From NCBI RefSeq assembly GCF_013374995.1, contig NZ_CP056030.1, positions 3,380,501 through 3,444,500 of the forward strand: 64,000 nt of DNA, given 5' to 3'. This DNA is from Pseudomonas eucalypticola (GTDB taxonomy: Bacteria; Pseudomonadota; Gammaproteobacteria; Pseudomonadales; Pseudomonadaceae). Position numbers and translations under genes: made by a program. Under the pieces are notes generated by a model that was given only the letters and a program-made list of their open reading frames with translations, made no database searches and had not been told where the DNA came from. Below are positions 36,741 to 45,091 of the stretch, piece by piece (position 1 is the first letter of the stretch; every line of letters starts with the position of its first letter).

Positions 36741-37610
36741 TCAGTTGGACAAGTGGGGTTGCGAAAAGAAACGCCGCAGCAGGCCGCTGCGACCGAACAG
36801 CACCGACACACCGTAGAACGCACTGGCGGTGAGCACGATGGCTGGGCCGGACGCCACGCCCAGGTGGTAGGAGACGATGAGGCCGATCAACCCGGCCAGT
36901 GTCGCCAGCAGGGTCGACACCAGCATCAGCGCAGTGAGCGAGGTGGCCCAGAAGCGCGCGGCGGTGGCAGGCAGCATCATCATGCCCACCGCCATCAAGG
37001 TGCCCAAGGCCTGGAAACCGGACACCAGGTTGAGCACCACCAACAACAGAAACAGCACGTGATACAGCGACCCGCGCCCGCCCACGGCGCGCAGGAAACC
37101 GGGGTCGAAACACTCCAGCACCAAGGGGCGGTAGATCACCGCCAGCAACAGCAACGTAAACGACGCGATACCGGCGACCAGGTAAATGGCCTGGTCGTCG
37201 ATGGCCAGGATGGTGCCGAACAGCACATGCAACAGGTCGATGTTGGAACCGTGCAGCGAAACGATCATCACCCCCGCAGCCAGAGACGTCAGGTAAAAAC
37301 TGGCAAAGCTGGCGTCTTCCTTGAGGCTGGTGAAACGGCTCACCAAGCCGGCGAGCAAGGCCACCGTGAGGCCAGCGATCAAGCCACCCAGGCCCATGGC
37401 GGGCAGAGACAGGCCGGCCACCAGAAAGCCCAAGGCCGCGCCCGGCAGCACCGCGTGGCTCATGGCATCGCCCACCAGGCTCATGCGCCGCAGCATCAGC
37501 AGCACGCCTATCGGGCCCGAACCAAGCCCCAGTGCCAGGCAGGCGACCAGGGCCCGGCGCATGAAACCGAACTCGACAAAGGGCTGCACCAAGCTGGTGT
37601 ACAGGGTCAT
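36741..37610 (-). CDS. Zinc/manganese ABC transporter, permease
   Basis: This 289-residue inner-membrane protein has about eight hydrophobic segments and the family motif MSLVGDAMSHAVLPGAALGF. The ATG at 37610 overlaps the ATPase stop codon (ATGA), so the two are translationally coupled. It belongs to the ABC-3 metal permease family. Confidence 0.92.
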   Translation of the reverse strand: MTLYTSLVQPFVEFGFMRRALVACLALGLGSGPIGVLLMLRRMSLVGDAMSHAVLPGAALGFLVAGLSLPAMGLGGLIAGLTVALLAGLVSRFTSLKEDASFASFYLTSLAAGVMIVSLHGSNIDLLHVLFGTILAIDDQAIYLVAGIASFTLLLLAVIYRPLVLECFDPGFLRAVGGRGSLYHVLFLLLVVLNLVSGFQALGTLMAVGMMMLPATAARFWATSLTALMLVSTLLATLAGLIGLIVSYHLGVASGPAIVLTASAFYGVSVLFGRSGLLRRFFSQPHLSN

Positions 37611-38359
37611 GGGCGGCCCTCCCCGCTGGCATCGCACACTGGGCTGTCGACGCTCCAGCACTCGGCCATGTTGCGCGCCTGGCGCAGGTTCGCGCGGCTC
37701 AGTACGTCGGCGGTCGCGCCCCAGGCGATGGACTTGCGGGCCAGCAGCAAGGTCTGCGGAAAATGCTCGCGCACCTGCTCCAGGTCATGCAGCACGGCGA
37801 TCACCGTGCGGCCTTGACCGTGCCAGGTACGCACCAACCGCAACAGGTCCTGGGTAGTACGGGCATCGATGGCGGTGAACGGCTCGTCGAGCACGATCAA
37901 TGGCGCATCCTGGACCAGCAGACGGGCGAACAGCACCCGCTGCAACTGGCCAGAAGACAGCGAACCAACGCTGCGTGCTTCGAACCCCTCCAGCCCCACC
38001 GTCATCAGTGCCTGGCGGGCTTGCAGCGCTTGCCCCGTACTGACCCCGCGCCACGCGCCGATGGACCGCCACGCGCCCATGGCTACGGTGTCAGCGACGC
38101 TGATGGGAAAACCGCGGTCGATTTCCGCCGCCTGGGGCAGGTAGCCGATGGCGCGGGCGTTCGTCCCGCCGAGGCGTACCTGCCCTTGGGCGGGTTTCAT
38201 CACACCGACGATGGCCTTGATCAGGGTCGATTTGCCAGCACCGTTGGGGCCGACGATGGCGGTCAAGCTCCCCGGTGCGAACTGGCCGCTGACATGGTGC
38301 ACGGCGGCGCGGCGCTCGTAGGCAACGGTGAGGTTGTCCAGGTCGATGGCAGCGCTCAT
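37607..38359 (-). CDS. Zinc/manganese ABC transporter, ATP-binding protein
   Basis: This 250-residue ATPase shows Walker A GPNGAGKST, the signature LSSGQLQRVLFARLL, and Walker B PLIVLDEPFTAID. It energises the adjacent permease. The ATG at 38359 has no good ribosome binding site, but it overlaps the stop codon of a 31-codon upstream frame (ATGA), which may provide coupling. The upstream AT-rich region has a Zur-box-like sequence. Confidence 0.92.
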   Translation of the reverse strand: MSAAIDLDNLTVAYERRAAVHHVSGQFAPGSLTAIVGPNGAGKSTLIKAIVGVMKPAQGQVRLGGTNARAIGYLPQAAEIDRGFPISVADTVAMGAWRSIGAWRGVSTGQALQARQALMTVGLEGFEARSVGSLSSGQLQRVLFARLLVQDAPLIVLDEPFTAIDARTTQDLLRLVRTWHGQGRTVIAVLHDLEQVREHFPQTLLLARKSIAWGATADVLSRANLRQARNMAECWSVDSPVCDASGEGRP

Positions 38360-38451
38360 GGGACGGCCACCGCCCAGGCGACCGCGGCCCACAACAGCAT
38401 CAGCAGGGTCAAGGCCATGGCCAGGCGCTTGACGACGGAGTGGGCGAGCAT
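38356..38451 (-). CDS. Possible 31-residue membrane peptide upstream of the zinc transporter genes
   Basis: The frame reads MLAHSVVKRLAMALTLLMLL and ends AVAWAVAVP. It is essentially one transmembrane helix and its stop overlaps the ATPase start (ATGA). No ribosome binding site is visible (the preceding bases are CACACCTCC). It could be a genuine small protein or leader peptide that couples translation to the ATPase gene, or chance. Confidence 0.35.
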   Translation of the reverse strand: MLAHSVVKRLAMALTLLMLLWAAVAWAVAVP

Positions 38452-38493
38452 GGAGGTGTGGGGGTGAGGAAGCACGGCAGAGACTCGATAATA

Positions 38494-38516
38494 TTTGCAA
38501 CAATATAACATTGCAT
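38494..38516. promoter_or_regulatory. Zur-box-like site upstream of the zinc transporter unit
   Basis: On the minus strand the sequence reads GCAATGTTATATTGTTGCAAA, close to one half of the Zur consensus (AATGTTATANTATAACATT) with a degenerate second half. It lies about 45 bp upstream of the small frame and 135 bp upstream of the ATPase start. Zur repression in zinc sufficiency is the proposed role (inference). Confidence 0.5.
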
Positions 38517-38559
38517 TCTGTATCACTGTAAAGTGAATCCTGCTACGCCTCGGGCGTTG

Positions 38560-39447
38560 TCAGCCCTGCCCGGCCCACGCCACCGCGTCATGGGGGTGCA
38601 GGCTCTCGCGGTGGGACACGAACACCTCTACCCCAGAGTAATGCGTCTGCAACGCCTGGCTGACTTTTCGCGCCGCGTCTTCCACGTACATCAGGTGCTC
38701 ACCGTTCAGCCGCGCGAACGCCTGTTCGTCCGCGCGTTTGACGGCGGTCTGCAACGGCGTGCCCAGCGCGGTCTCGACGCGTTCGATCAGGGCCATCAGC
38801 CCCAGTGTGTCGGCGTAAGGCGCCACGCCAACCTCGATACGCGCCACGCTGCGCTGGCTATGGGGCGTGGCCGTGCTGGCATGGGTGCGCAACCACGCGG
38901 CGACTTCGGCAGGCGCCAGGGCCGCATGCTGGCCGAATTGCTGGATGAAGGCCTGCTCCACCACCTGGCGCGACAAGGCCGCTGAGCACGGGCAGGTGGA
39001 CGAATAGCCCACCTGCACACTGGCCCGCAGGCGCAGCGCGCCGCCCTGCCATTGGGCCTTGAGCTCCACCGGGTAGGCCTTCCAGCCACTGAGTCCCTGG
39101 GTTACCAGGGCCGGGCGCCGGCACAGCAGCGAGAAGCGCAGGTGCAGGCGTGCATGGCGGGAACGGCAATCGGCATGGCTTTCCACCATCTGCGCCAGCA
39201 GGTGCGCGATGGCGCGAGGCGTCACCACCTGCCCCGCTGCTTCGTCGAGCAGGCGGTACAGGCGTGACATATGAATGCCCTTGATGCGCGGGTCTGTCAG
39301 GTCCACCTGGGCGTCAGCGCTGGCAGCGACCGTTGGCAGGCAACCCGGCTCGTCCAGGGTCAACGGCAGGTCAATGTGTTGCATGCCCACCCAGTCGAGT
39401 GGGCCATGGATAGGTGGACGGTCGGTCAGGGCAACGTCAGGCAGCAT
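38560..39447 (-). CDS. folE2: GTP cyclohydrolase IB (FolE2)
   Basis: FolE2 converts GTP to dihydroneopterin triphosphate, the first step of folate synthesis, and can work without zinc, unlike FolE. The 295-residue protein has the conserved metal-site Cys in SSTCPCSAALSRQ and typical segments PRIKGIHMSRLY and FLVHRESLHPH-like VSHRESLHPHDAVA. Bacteria often induce folE2 through Zur when zinc is scarce; a strong Zur-like box lies 30-50 bp upstream of its ATG. Confidence 0.95.
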   Translation of the reverse strand: MLPDVALTDRPPIHGPLDWVGMQHIDLPLTLDEPGCLPTVAASADAQVDLTDPRIKGIHMSRLYRLLDEAAGQVVTPRAIAHLLAQMVESHADCRSRHARLHLRFSLLCRRPALVTQGLSGWKAYPVELKAQWQGGALRLRASVQVGYSSTCPCSAALSRQVVEQAFIQQFGQHAALAPAEVAAWLRTHASTATPHSQRSVARIEVGVAPYADTLGLMALIERVETALGTPLQTAVKRADEQAFARLNGEHLMYVEDAARKVSQALQTHYSGVEVFVSHRESLHPHDAVAWAGQG

Positions 39448-39476
39448 GAGAATATGTCCAGGGAAGCAAAGGACAT

Positions 39477-39498
39477 GATTGTTACATTATAACATCTC
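39477..39498. promoter_or_regulatory. Zur box upstream of folE2
   Basis: The sequence GATTGTTACATTATAACATC (plus TC) closely matches the gamma-proteobacterial Zur consensus GAAATGTTATANTATAACATTTC, including the TATAACAT half. It sits in an AT-rich stretch directly upstream of folE2. Confidence 0.7.
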
Positions 39499-39528
39499 AA
39501 TTTAAAGCCCGCTTTCACCCTGTCGGCG

Positions 39529-39927
39529 TTACGCGCCCGCCGCCAACTGCCGCAGGGCCGCCATGGCACGGGCCGCGTCTTCATGGGCGACGAACAGGTG
39601 GTCATGGTAATACCCGGCGATCACGTTGCAACTGATACCGGCAGCGCCCAGCGCCGAGGCGAAGGCGGCCGTCAGGCCCACGGCCTCCAGCGCCGAATGC
39701 ACCTCAAGGGTGATCCAGGCCGCTACATACGCGTATCGCCAGCCCAGCGCCTCGGCTGTATCACGGGCCAGAACCACGGTCAGGCCCTCGGCCTCGCGGA
39801 AACTGCCGATCACCTCGTCGAGGTCGACAGGCGTACCGGGTGGCAGGGTACAGAAGACGTATTCACCGTCATGAAGCTGTGGGGCCATGTTGCGCAGCAG
39901 CAGGGAGAGCTGAGTTTCGCCGGTCAT
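39529..39927 (-). CDS. ACT-domain protein, unknown role
   Basis: This 132-residue protein looks like the small bacterial proteins with tandem ACT-like halves: an N-terminal LRNMAPQLHDGEYVFCTLP and a C-terminal SALEAVGLTAAFASALGAAG followed by ISCNVIAGYYHDHLFV. ACT domains bind amino acids, but no ligand can be read here. The ATG at 39927 has GAGGAA upstream; a GTG 21 nt further up is less likely. It reads towards folE2 on the same strand but is separated by the Zur box. Confidence 0.8.
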   Translation of the reverse strand: MTGETQLSLLLRNMAPQLHDGEYVFCTLPPGTPVDLDEVIGSFREAEGLTVVLARDTAEALGWRYAYVAAWITLEVHSALEAVGLTAAFASALGAAGISCNVIAGYYHDHLFVAHEDAARAMAALRQLAAGA

Positions 39928-40027
39928 TGGGCGGGTTCCTCGAAGCACGATGTGCGCAGGATTTGACCAGCATCGGGGGCTCGGGGGAAACCATCATTGC
40001 CCATGCCCCATTAGCGCAGGTAATGCC

Positions 40028-40243
40028 TCACGCGCGTTTGCATTCGCTGCCCTGCACGTCGTCACGGGCCAGGCGCAGCTCCGCCGCGTCCTGGTTCAAA
40101 CGGTGGATCACGCCCAGCAGGCGCTGGCGCAGCACTTCGTCGCCCAGGCGGTCCAGGGTGCGCATCACGTCCAGGGCTGCCGACTCGTTGTTGGCGGCCA
40201 CGGCGTCCAGGGTTTTGCGCAGGTGTCTTGCAGCTCGGTTCAC
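40028..40243 (-). CDS. Hypothetical 71-residue helical protein
   Basis: I do not recognise this protein. It starts with GTG preceded by GAGGA at 8 nt and reads MNRAARHLRKTLDAVAANNE, rich in Ala, Leu, Arg and Asp, probably all helical and cytosolic. Codon use is GC-biased in third positions like the neighbours. It is isolated from both flanking genes. Confidence 0.55.
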   Translation of the reverse strand: MNRAARHLRKTLDAVAANNESAALDVMRTLDRLGDEVLRQRLLGVIHRLNQDAAELRLARDDVQGSECKRA

Positions 40244-40444
40244 GTTGTCAGTCCTCGTTATCTGGGCGTGGACTGTAGGACAACAATGTTTCCGTTTGAT
40301 TTCAGCGATTTATGCTGTCCAGTGACGCAGGTCAAGCCAAGGGTGCATGGCGCCGCAAAACCGTGGCCGGCGCCGGCCGTGGACGGCCCTGCCTGACTGT
40401 GATTTCATCCCCCCCGGCCATCCACCACAACAAGAGAGCACCGA

Positions 40445-41230
40445 ATGAAGCTTGCCCCCCTGCCCTGGCTGCTGAGCGCCCTGCTACCGGGCCTGGTCAT
40501 GGCCGACGCCGCCCCCTCGCGCCTGGACCAGGTGCAACAACGCGGCCAGCTGAATGTATGCACCACCGGCGACTACAAGCCTTACACGTTCAAGAAAGCC
40601 GATGGCGGCTACGAAGGCATCGACATCACCCTGGCCCAGTCGCTGGCCAAGAGCCTGGGGGTGAACGTGAACTGGGTGCCCACCACCTGGAAAACCCTGA
40701 TGCCAGACTTTCTGGCGGGCCATTGCGACATTGCCGTGGGCGGCATCTCGGTGACCCTGGAGCGGCAGAAAAAAGCCTATTTCAGCAGCACCCTGGACGT
40801 GGACGGCAAAGTCCCGCTGGTGCGTTGCGAAGACCAGGCCAAATACCAGAGCGTGGCGCAATTGAACCGCCCTGACGTCCGCCTGGTGGAACCGGCGGGC
40901 GGTACCAATGAAGCGTTCGTGCATGCCTACCTGCCCCAGGCGCACCTGAGCCTGCACGACAATGTGAGCATCTTCGACGAACTGCGAGAGCACCGGGCCG
41001 ACGTGATGATCACCGACGCCTCCGAAGCCCTGTACCACCAGAAACTGAGCCCAGGCCTGTGCGCGGTGAACCCTGCGCACTTCCTGCAATATGGCGAGAA
41101 AGCCTACCTGCTGCCCCGGGATGACATGACGTGGAAATCGTACGTGGACCAGTGGCTGCACCTGGCCAAGGCTACCGGTGCATACCGCCAGGCTCAAAGC
41201 GAATGGATTGCCCTGCCACCCCAGAACTGA
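40445..41230 (+). CDS. PheC-like periplasmic protein: cyclohexadienyl dehydratase or amino-acid-binding protein
   Basis: This 261-residue protein has a signal peptide (cut near VMADA) and the SBP_bac_3 fold. Segments TTGDYKPYTF, GISVTLERQKKAYFS, GGTNEAF and EKAYLLPRDD match my recollection of P. aeruginosa PheC, which turns prephenate or arogenate into phenylpyruvate or phenylalanine in the periplasm. The Glu in GGTNEAF corresponds to the catalytic Glu region of PheC. It could instead be a plain solute-binding protein; no ABC transporter genes accompany it. Confidence 0.7.
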   Translation: MKLAPLPWLLSALLPGLVMADAAPSRLDQVQQRGQLNVCTTGDYKPYTFKKADGGYEGIDITLAQSLAKSLGVNVNWVPTTWKTLMPDFLAGHCDIAVGGISVTLERQKKAYFSSTLDVDGKVPLVRCEDQAKYQSVAQLNRPDVRLVEPAGGTNEAFVHAYLPQAHLSLHDNVSIFDELREHRADVMITDASEALYHQKLSPGLCAVNPAHFLQYGEKAYLLPRDDMTWKSYVDQWLHLAKATGAYRQAQSEWIALPPQN

Positions 41231-41254
41231 TGGCCTCCCTGGCTACTGCCCCAT

Positions 41255-42145
41255 TCAGTCGATCAACGCCGCATGCTGCGCCTCCCGCTGCATGGATTCG
41301 AGGTTCTTCTCGATGGTCCCGCAGATGGCATCCATCTGGATCTGGTGTTCACTGGGCTTGAACGGACTTTGCAGGTCGGTGCCGATGCGTTCGATGGCCA
41401 GCAGCATGAACCCCACCACCGTGGACGCCAGCGGTGTGTACCACTCCAGCGACTCCACCAAGCCCACCGGCACGATCAGGCAGAACAGCGAGATGAACAG
41501 GCGGGGAAAGTACACGTAGGGGTACGGCAGCGGCGTGTTGGCGATGCGCTCCAGGCCGCCCTGGCTGTTGGACAGGTCCACCAGGGTGGACTCCAGCCGC
41601 GCCAGGCGGATACTGTCCAGCCGCCCGGCCTTGTATTCGCGGGCCAGCAGGTTGGCCGAGCCATTGAGGATGTCATTGGCAAAGTTGTTGGAACGCCCGC
41701 GGCGTTCGAACTCCTCGGCGCGCACGAATGCCTGCAGCTCCACGGGGCACGGCGCGCCCTTGAGGCTGGCCGTCAGGCTGTAGACGTACGCCACCTGGCG
41801 GCGCAACAAGGTGGCCTTGACCGGGTTGGCGTCGCCGTTGGCGTCATCCACCAGGGTCAACACCTGGCGGCCGAAACTGCGCGAGCTGTTGACCACTGCG
41901 CCCCACAGTGTGCGGGCTTCCCACCAGCGGTTGTACGCACTGCTGTTGCGAAAGCTGATCAGCACCACCAGCGCCGACCCCAGCAGAGTCAGGGGCATCA
42001 GCGGCAGCGTGACCTTGCTGTTGAGGTAGAGCATGAAGTCCACCGTCACCAGGATGTCCCAGATCAATAACCAGAACAGCGACCAGCCGACGTACCCGAG
42101 GGTCTTGATCATCAACCGGTATTTCTTGCGGATGGCATCTTTCAA
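41255..42145 (-). CDS. Bestrophin-family membrane channel protein
   Basis: This protein matches bacterial bestrophins (YneE type), pentameric ion channels: four or more hydrophobic segments, with the conserved stretch LLGSALVVLISFRNSSAYNRWWEARTLWG. The start is uncertain. Codon bias becomes typical only near 42140. A TTG at 42145 with GGAG 10 nt upstream gives 296 residues; an ATG at 42112 gives 285. The open frame extends upstream into the preceding gene without coding character. Confidence 0.85.
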   Translation of the reverse strand: MKDAIRKKYRLMIKTLGYVGWSLFWLLIWDILVTVDFMLYLNSKVTLPLMPLTLLGSALVVLISFRNSSAYNRWWEARTLWGAVVNSSRSFGRQVLTLVDDANGDANPVKATLLRRQVAYVYSLTASLKGAPCPVELQAFVRAEEFERRGRSNNFANDILNGSANLLAREYKAGRLDSIRLARLESTLVDLSNSQGGLERIANTPLPYPYVYFPRLFISLFCLIVPVGLVESLEWYTPLASTVVGFMLLAIERIGTDLQSPFKPSEHQIQMDAICGTIEKNLESMQREAQHAALID

Positions 42146-42263
42146 AAGGCGGGATCTCCGGGCTGCGTAACGTTCATTACACAGCTCGGACGCCCGGCGA
42201 AGGGCAAGGTTCGCCGGATACACATGTTGTTGCATCTTGGCGGGACGAGGCCCCGCCCAGGTC

Positions 42264-43049
42264 TCAGAAAGCCAGCTTGTAGCCAATGGCGAACAGCATG
42301 AACGCCAGGCAAGGCCGCAGCACCTTGTCGGGCACCCGCCCTGTCAGGTGACTGCCCAGGTAAATGCCTGGCAGTGAGCCCATCAGCAGGAACCCCAGCA
42401 ACTCCCAGTTCATGTTGCCCATGCTGGCATGGCCAAGCCCGGCGACGAGGGTCAACGGCACCGCGTGGGCGATCTCCGTACCCACCAGGCGCCGAGTCGG
42501 CAGCAGCGGGTAGAGAATGAACAAGGCCACCGTACCCAGGGCGCCTGCGCCGATGGAGGTCAGGGCAACCATGGTGCCCAGGATCAGGCCGGTGACGACG
42601 GTGAGGACGTTCAGCCGGGTGCCGGTGAACAGCGACTTGTCACCACTGTTGCGGTGTGCGAAGGCCAACAGCTTGTGCTTGAACAGCACCGCGCCCGCCG
42701 TAAGCAGCAGCACCACGCCCAGGGCCTGGGTAATGATGGCGTTCAGGGCCTTGGGGTTGGTGTCGAAATTCTTCAGGAACCACAGGGTCACGGCCACCGC
42801 CGGAACACTGCCCAGCGTCAACCAGCCCGTCACACCCCAGTCGATGTTCTTGTTCTTGCGGTGCACCAGCACGCCACCGGACTTGGTGATGGCTGCGTAC
42901 AACAGGTCGGTGCCTACCGCCGTGGCGGGGTTGATGCCGAACCAGAGCAGGATCGGCGTCATCAGGGAACCGCCCCCCACACCCGTCATGCCCACCACGA
43001 ACCCGACGATCAGCCCCGCAACCACAAAACCGAAATTACCGACATCCAT
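42264..43049 (-). CDS. TSUP-family (TauE/SafE) permease
   Basis: This 261-residue inner-membrane protein has about eight hydrophobic segments and the duplicated TSUP motif: VGMTGVGGGSLMTPILL near the N-terminus and MVALTSIGAGALGTVAL in the second half. The family exports sulfite, sulfoacetate or related organosulfur anions. AAGGCTC precedes the ATG. It is probably upstream of the bestrophin gene in one transcript. A palindrome lies 67 bp upstream. Confidence 0.9.
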   Translation of the reverse strand: MDVGNFGFVVAGLIVGFVVGMTGVGGGSLMTPILLWFGINPATAVGTDLLYAAITKSGGVLVHRKNKNIDWGVTGWLTLGSVPAVAVTLWFLKNFDTNPKALNAIITQALGVVLLLTAGAVLFKHKLLAFAHRNSGDKSLFTGTRLNVLTVVTGLILGTMVALTSIGAGALGTVALFILYPLLPTRRLVGTEIAHAVPLTLVAGLGHASMGNMNWELLGFLLMGSLPGIYLGSHLTGRVPDKVLRPCLAFMLFAIGYKLAF

Positions 43050-43115
43050 TGCTGAGCCTTAAATCACGCGCAAAAACTGGCGGGCAGCATAGCCGCTTCC
43101 GTTATGAATGTTTAG

Positions 43116-43134
43116 AACGATATAGACTATCGTT
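43116..43134. promoter_or_regulatory. Palindrome AACGATA-N5-TATCGTT upstream of the TSUP gene
   Basis: The arms AACGATA and TATCGTT are perfectly complementary around TAGAC. The site sits in a short AT-rich stretch upstream of the TSUP gene and downstream of the lspA paralogue stop, which fits an operator for a dimeric repressor or activator. No regulator gene is adjacent, so I cannot name the protein. Confidence 0.45.
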
Positions 43135-43189
43135 ATAACCAAGCGGTTCGGTTCATTGCGGCGCTCAACGTTGCAAGACTTGCCTGACG

Positions 43190-43681
43190 CTAAGGGGCAC
43201 GACGCAGCATGCCTGCGGCCAGGAAGAGCGCCCCGGCGGTAATGGCGATATCGGCCAGATTGAACACACCGGTGTGCAGCGAGCCAACGTTGAACACCAT
43301 GTAGTCCACCACGTGCCCGTCACGGAACACCCGGTCGATCAGGTTACCCACCCCACCCAGCGCGATGGCGTACACCGCCATGGCCTGGCGGGTGGAACGG
43401 GCCCAGTTGCGCAGCGCCCAGTAGCCCGCCCAACCGACCACCACGGCCACGCCGAGGATGAAAATCAGTTGCTTGAGCCACGCCGGCAATGCCGCCCCCA
43501 GGCTCAGGAATGCTCCGGGGTTCAAGCTCAGTTCCAGCGCCAGGTTGACCGGGCTGCTGCCCAGGCGAAAGCTGTTCGCCTGCAGCACCGACAGGGCCAG
43601 CCATTTGACCAACTGGTCGGCCACCACGAACGCAGCCCCCCACAGCAAGGCCACTGTCCGGCCCTTGAAAAGCATGTACAT
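43190..43681 (-). CDS. lspA: Signal peptidase II (LspA) paralogue
   Basis: LspA cleaves prolipoprotein signal peptides in the inner membrane. The 163-residue protein has four hydrophobic segments and the family motifs: VADQLVKWLA, NPGAFLSLG (usually NxGAAFS), the catalytic Asp in GGVGNLIDR, and the second catalytic Asp in VFNLADIAI. It is outside the usual ileS-lspA-fkpB context, so it is probably a second copy. GGGAG precedes the ATG at 43681. Confidence 0.88.
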   Translation of the reverse strand: MYMLFKGRTVALLWGAAFVVADQLVKWLALSVLQANSFRLGSSPVNLALELSLNPGAFLSLGAALPAWLKQLIFILGVAVVVGWAGYWALRNWARSTRQAMAVYAIALGGVGNLIDRVFRDGHVVDYMVFNVGSLHTGVFNLADIAITAGALFLAAGMLRRAP

Positions 43682-43780
43682 CACCCACTCCCTGTTCTGA
43701 CTGCGCACAATCGCCGGCGCGACGATAGCGCACGGCAGGTATCACGTCCATTTCCTGCGCGGCTTGCCCCCCCCACCCTG

Positions 43781-45067
43781 TCAGCCAGGCACCGCTGCCT
43801 TGCCGCGCAACACCGGGATGGACAAGGCAATCAGCGACGCCAACACGCACAGCAACCCCGCGACGAAAAACGCCGGCAGGTAGCTCGCCATCAGCGTGCG
43901 GGTCAAACCCGCGCCATAGGCGGCGAACGCCGCGCCCAACTGGTGGCCGGCGAACACCCAGCCGAAGACGATGTTGGCCCGCTCGCTGCCGAACGTCTGG
44001 GCCACCAGTTTGACGGTGGGCGGCACCGTGGCGATCCAGTCCAGGCCATACAGCACCGCGAAGAGCGAAAGCCCCCAGACGGTAAAGTCCGTGAACGGCA
44101 AAATCATCAGCGCCACGCCGCGCAGCCCGTAGTACCAGAACAGCAGCCAGCGGTTATCGAACCGGTCGGACAGCCACCCCGAGCCCACGGTGCCGAAGAA
44201 ATCGCAGATGCCCATCATCGCCAGGATGCCCGCGGCGCTGGTGGCCACCAGGCCGTAGTCACCGCACAGGCTGATGAAGTGCGTCTGCACCAGGCCATTG
44301 GTGCTGGCGCCGCAGACGAAAAAGGTCAGGAACAGCACCCAGAACGTCCAACTGCCACTGACGTCTCGCAATACGCGCCAGGGGCTGGCCAGCATCGCCC
44401 ACAGGCTCGCCTTGCCCGGTGCCGCGACGACCATGGCATCGCCGTAGGCCGCCAGGCCCAGGTCGGCCGGTCGGTCACGCAACAGCGCCAGTACCGCCCC
44501 CACGGCCACCGCCATGGCACCGCAGATGAGCCACAGCCCTGCCCGCCAGCCATGATGCTCGGTGAGGGACGCCAGCAGTGGCATGAACACCAGCTGCCCG
44601 GTGGCCGTGCTGGCCGACAGCAAGCCGACCACCAGGCCGCGGCGCTTGGAAAACCAGCGCGTGGCCACGGTGGCGCCCAGCACCATGGCCGTCAGCCCGG
44701 TGCCAACACCCACCACCACGCCCCACAGCAACACCAGTTGCCAGAACTGGTTCATGAACATCGAGCCCAGCAAGCCGCCCAGCACCACGGCCAATGCCGT
44801 CAGTACCACCCGGCGCAAGCCGAAGTGGTTCATGAAGGCCGCGGCGAAGGGGCCCATCAACCCATACAAGGCGAACCGCACGGCCAACGCCGAAGAGATC
44901 TGCGCGCTGCTCCAGCCGAACTCGCGTTCCAGGGGCACGATGAACACGCCCGGCGCCCCCATGGCGCCCGCCATCACCAACATGGTCAAAAAGGTCGTGC
45001 CCGCCACGACCCAGCCGTAATGGACGTTGCGCGGGGCCAGGCGGCTGGCGACAAGGTTGGACAGCAT
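43781..45067 (-). CDS. Major facilitator superfamily transporter (oxalate/formate-like MFS)
   Basis: This 428-residue protein has twelve predicted membrane segments and begins HYGWVVAGTTFLTMLVMAG, a pattern of the monocarboxylate/oxalate-formate antiporter-like MFS. The loop between segments 2 and 3 reads NHFGLRRV. GGAAGGAG precedes the ATG. It lies 24 bp after the tautomerase gene on the same strand, so the pair is probably an operon for uptake and conversion of a small organic acid; the substrate is unknown. Confidence 0.88.
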   Translation of the reverse strand: MLSNLVASRLAPRNVHYGWVVAGTTFLTMLVMAGAMGAPGVFIVPLEREFGWSSAQISSALAVRFALYGLMGPFAAAFMNHFGLRRVVLTALAVVLGGLLGSMFMNQFWQLVLLWGVVVGVGTGLTAMVLGATVATRWFSKRRGLVVGLLSASTATGQLVFMPLLASLTEHHGWRAGLWLICGAMAVAVGAVLALLRDRPADLGLAAYGDAMVVAAPGKASLWAMLASPWRVLRDVSGSWTFWVLFLTFFVCGASTNGLVQTHFISLCGDYGLVATSAAGILAMMGICDFFGTVGSGWLSDRFDNRWLLFWYYGLRGVALMILPFTDFTVWGLSLFAVLYGLDWIATVPPTVKLVAQTFGSERANIVFGWVFAGHQLGAAFAAYGAGLTRTLMASYLPAFFVAGLLCVLASLIALSIPVLRGKAAVPG

Positions 45068-45091
45068 GGTTCGCTCCTTCCGTGGTCTGAG

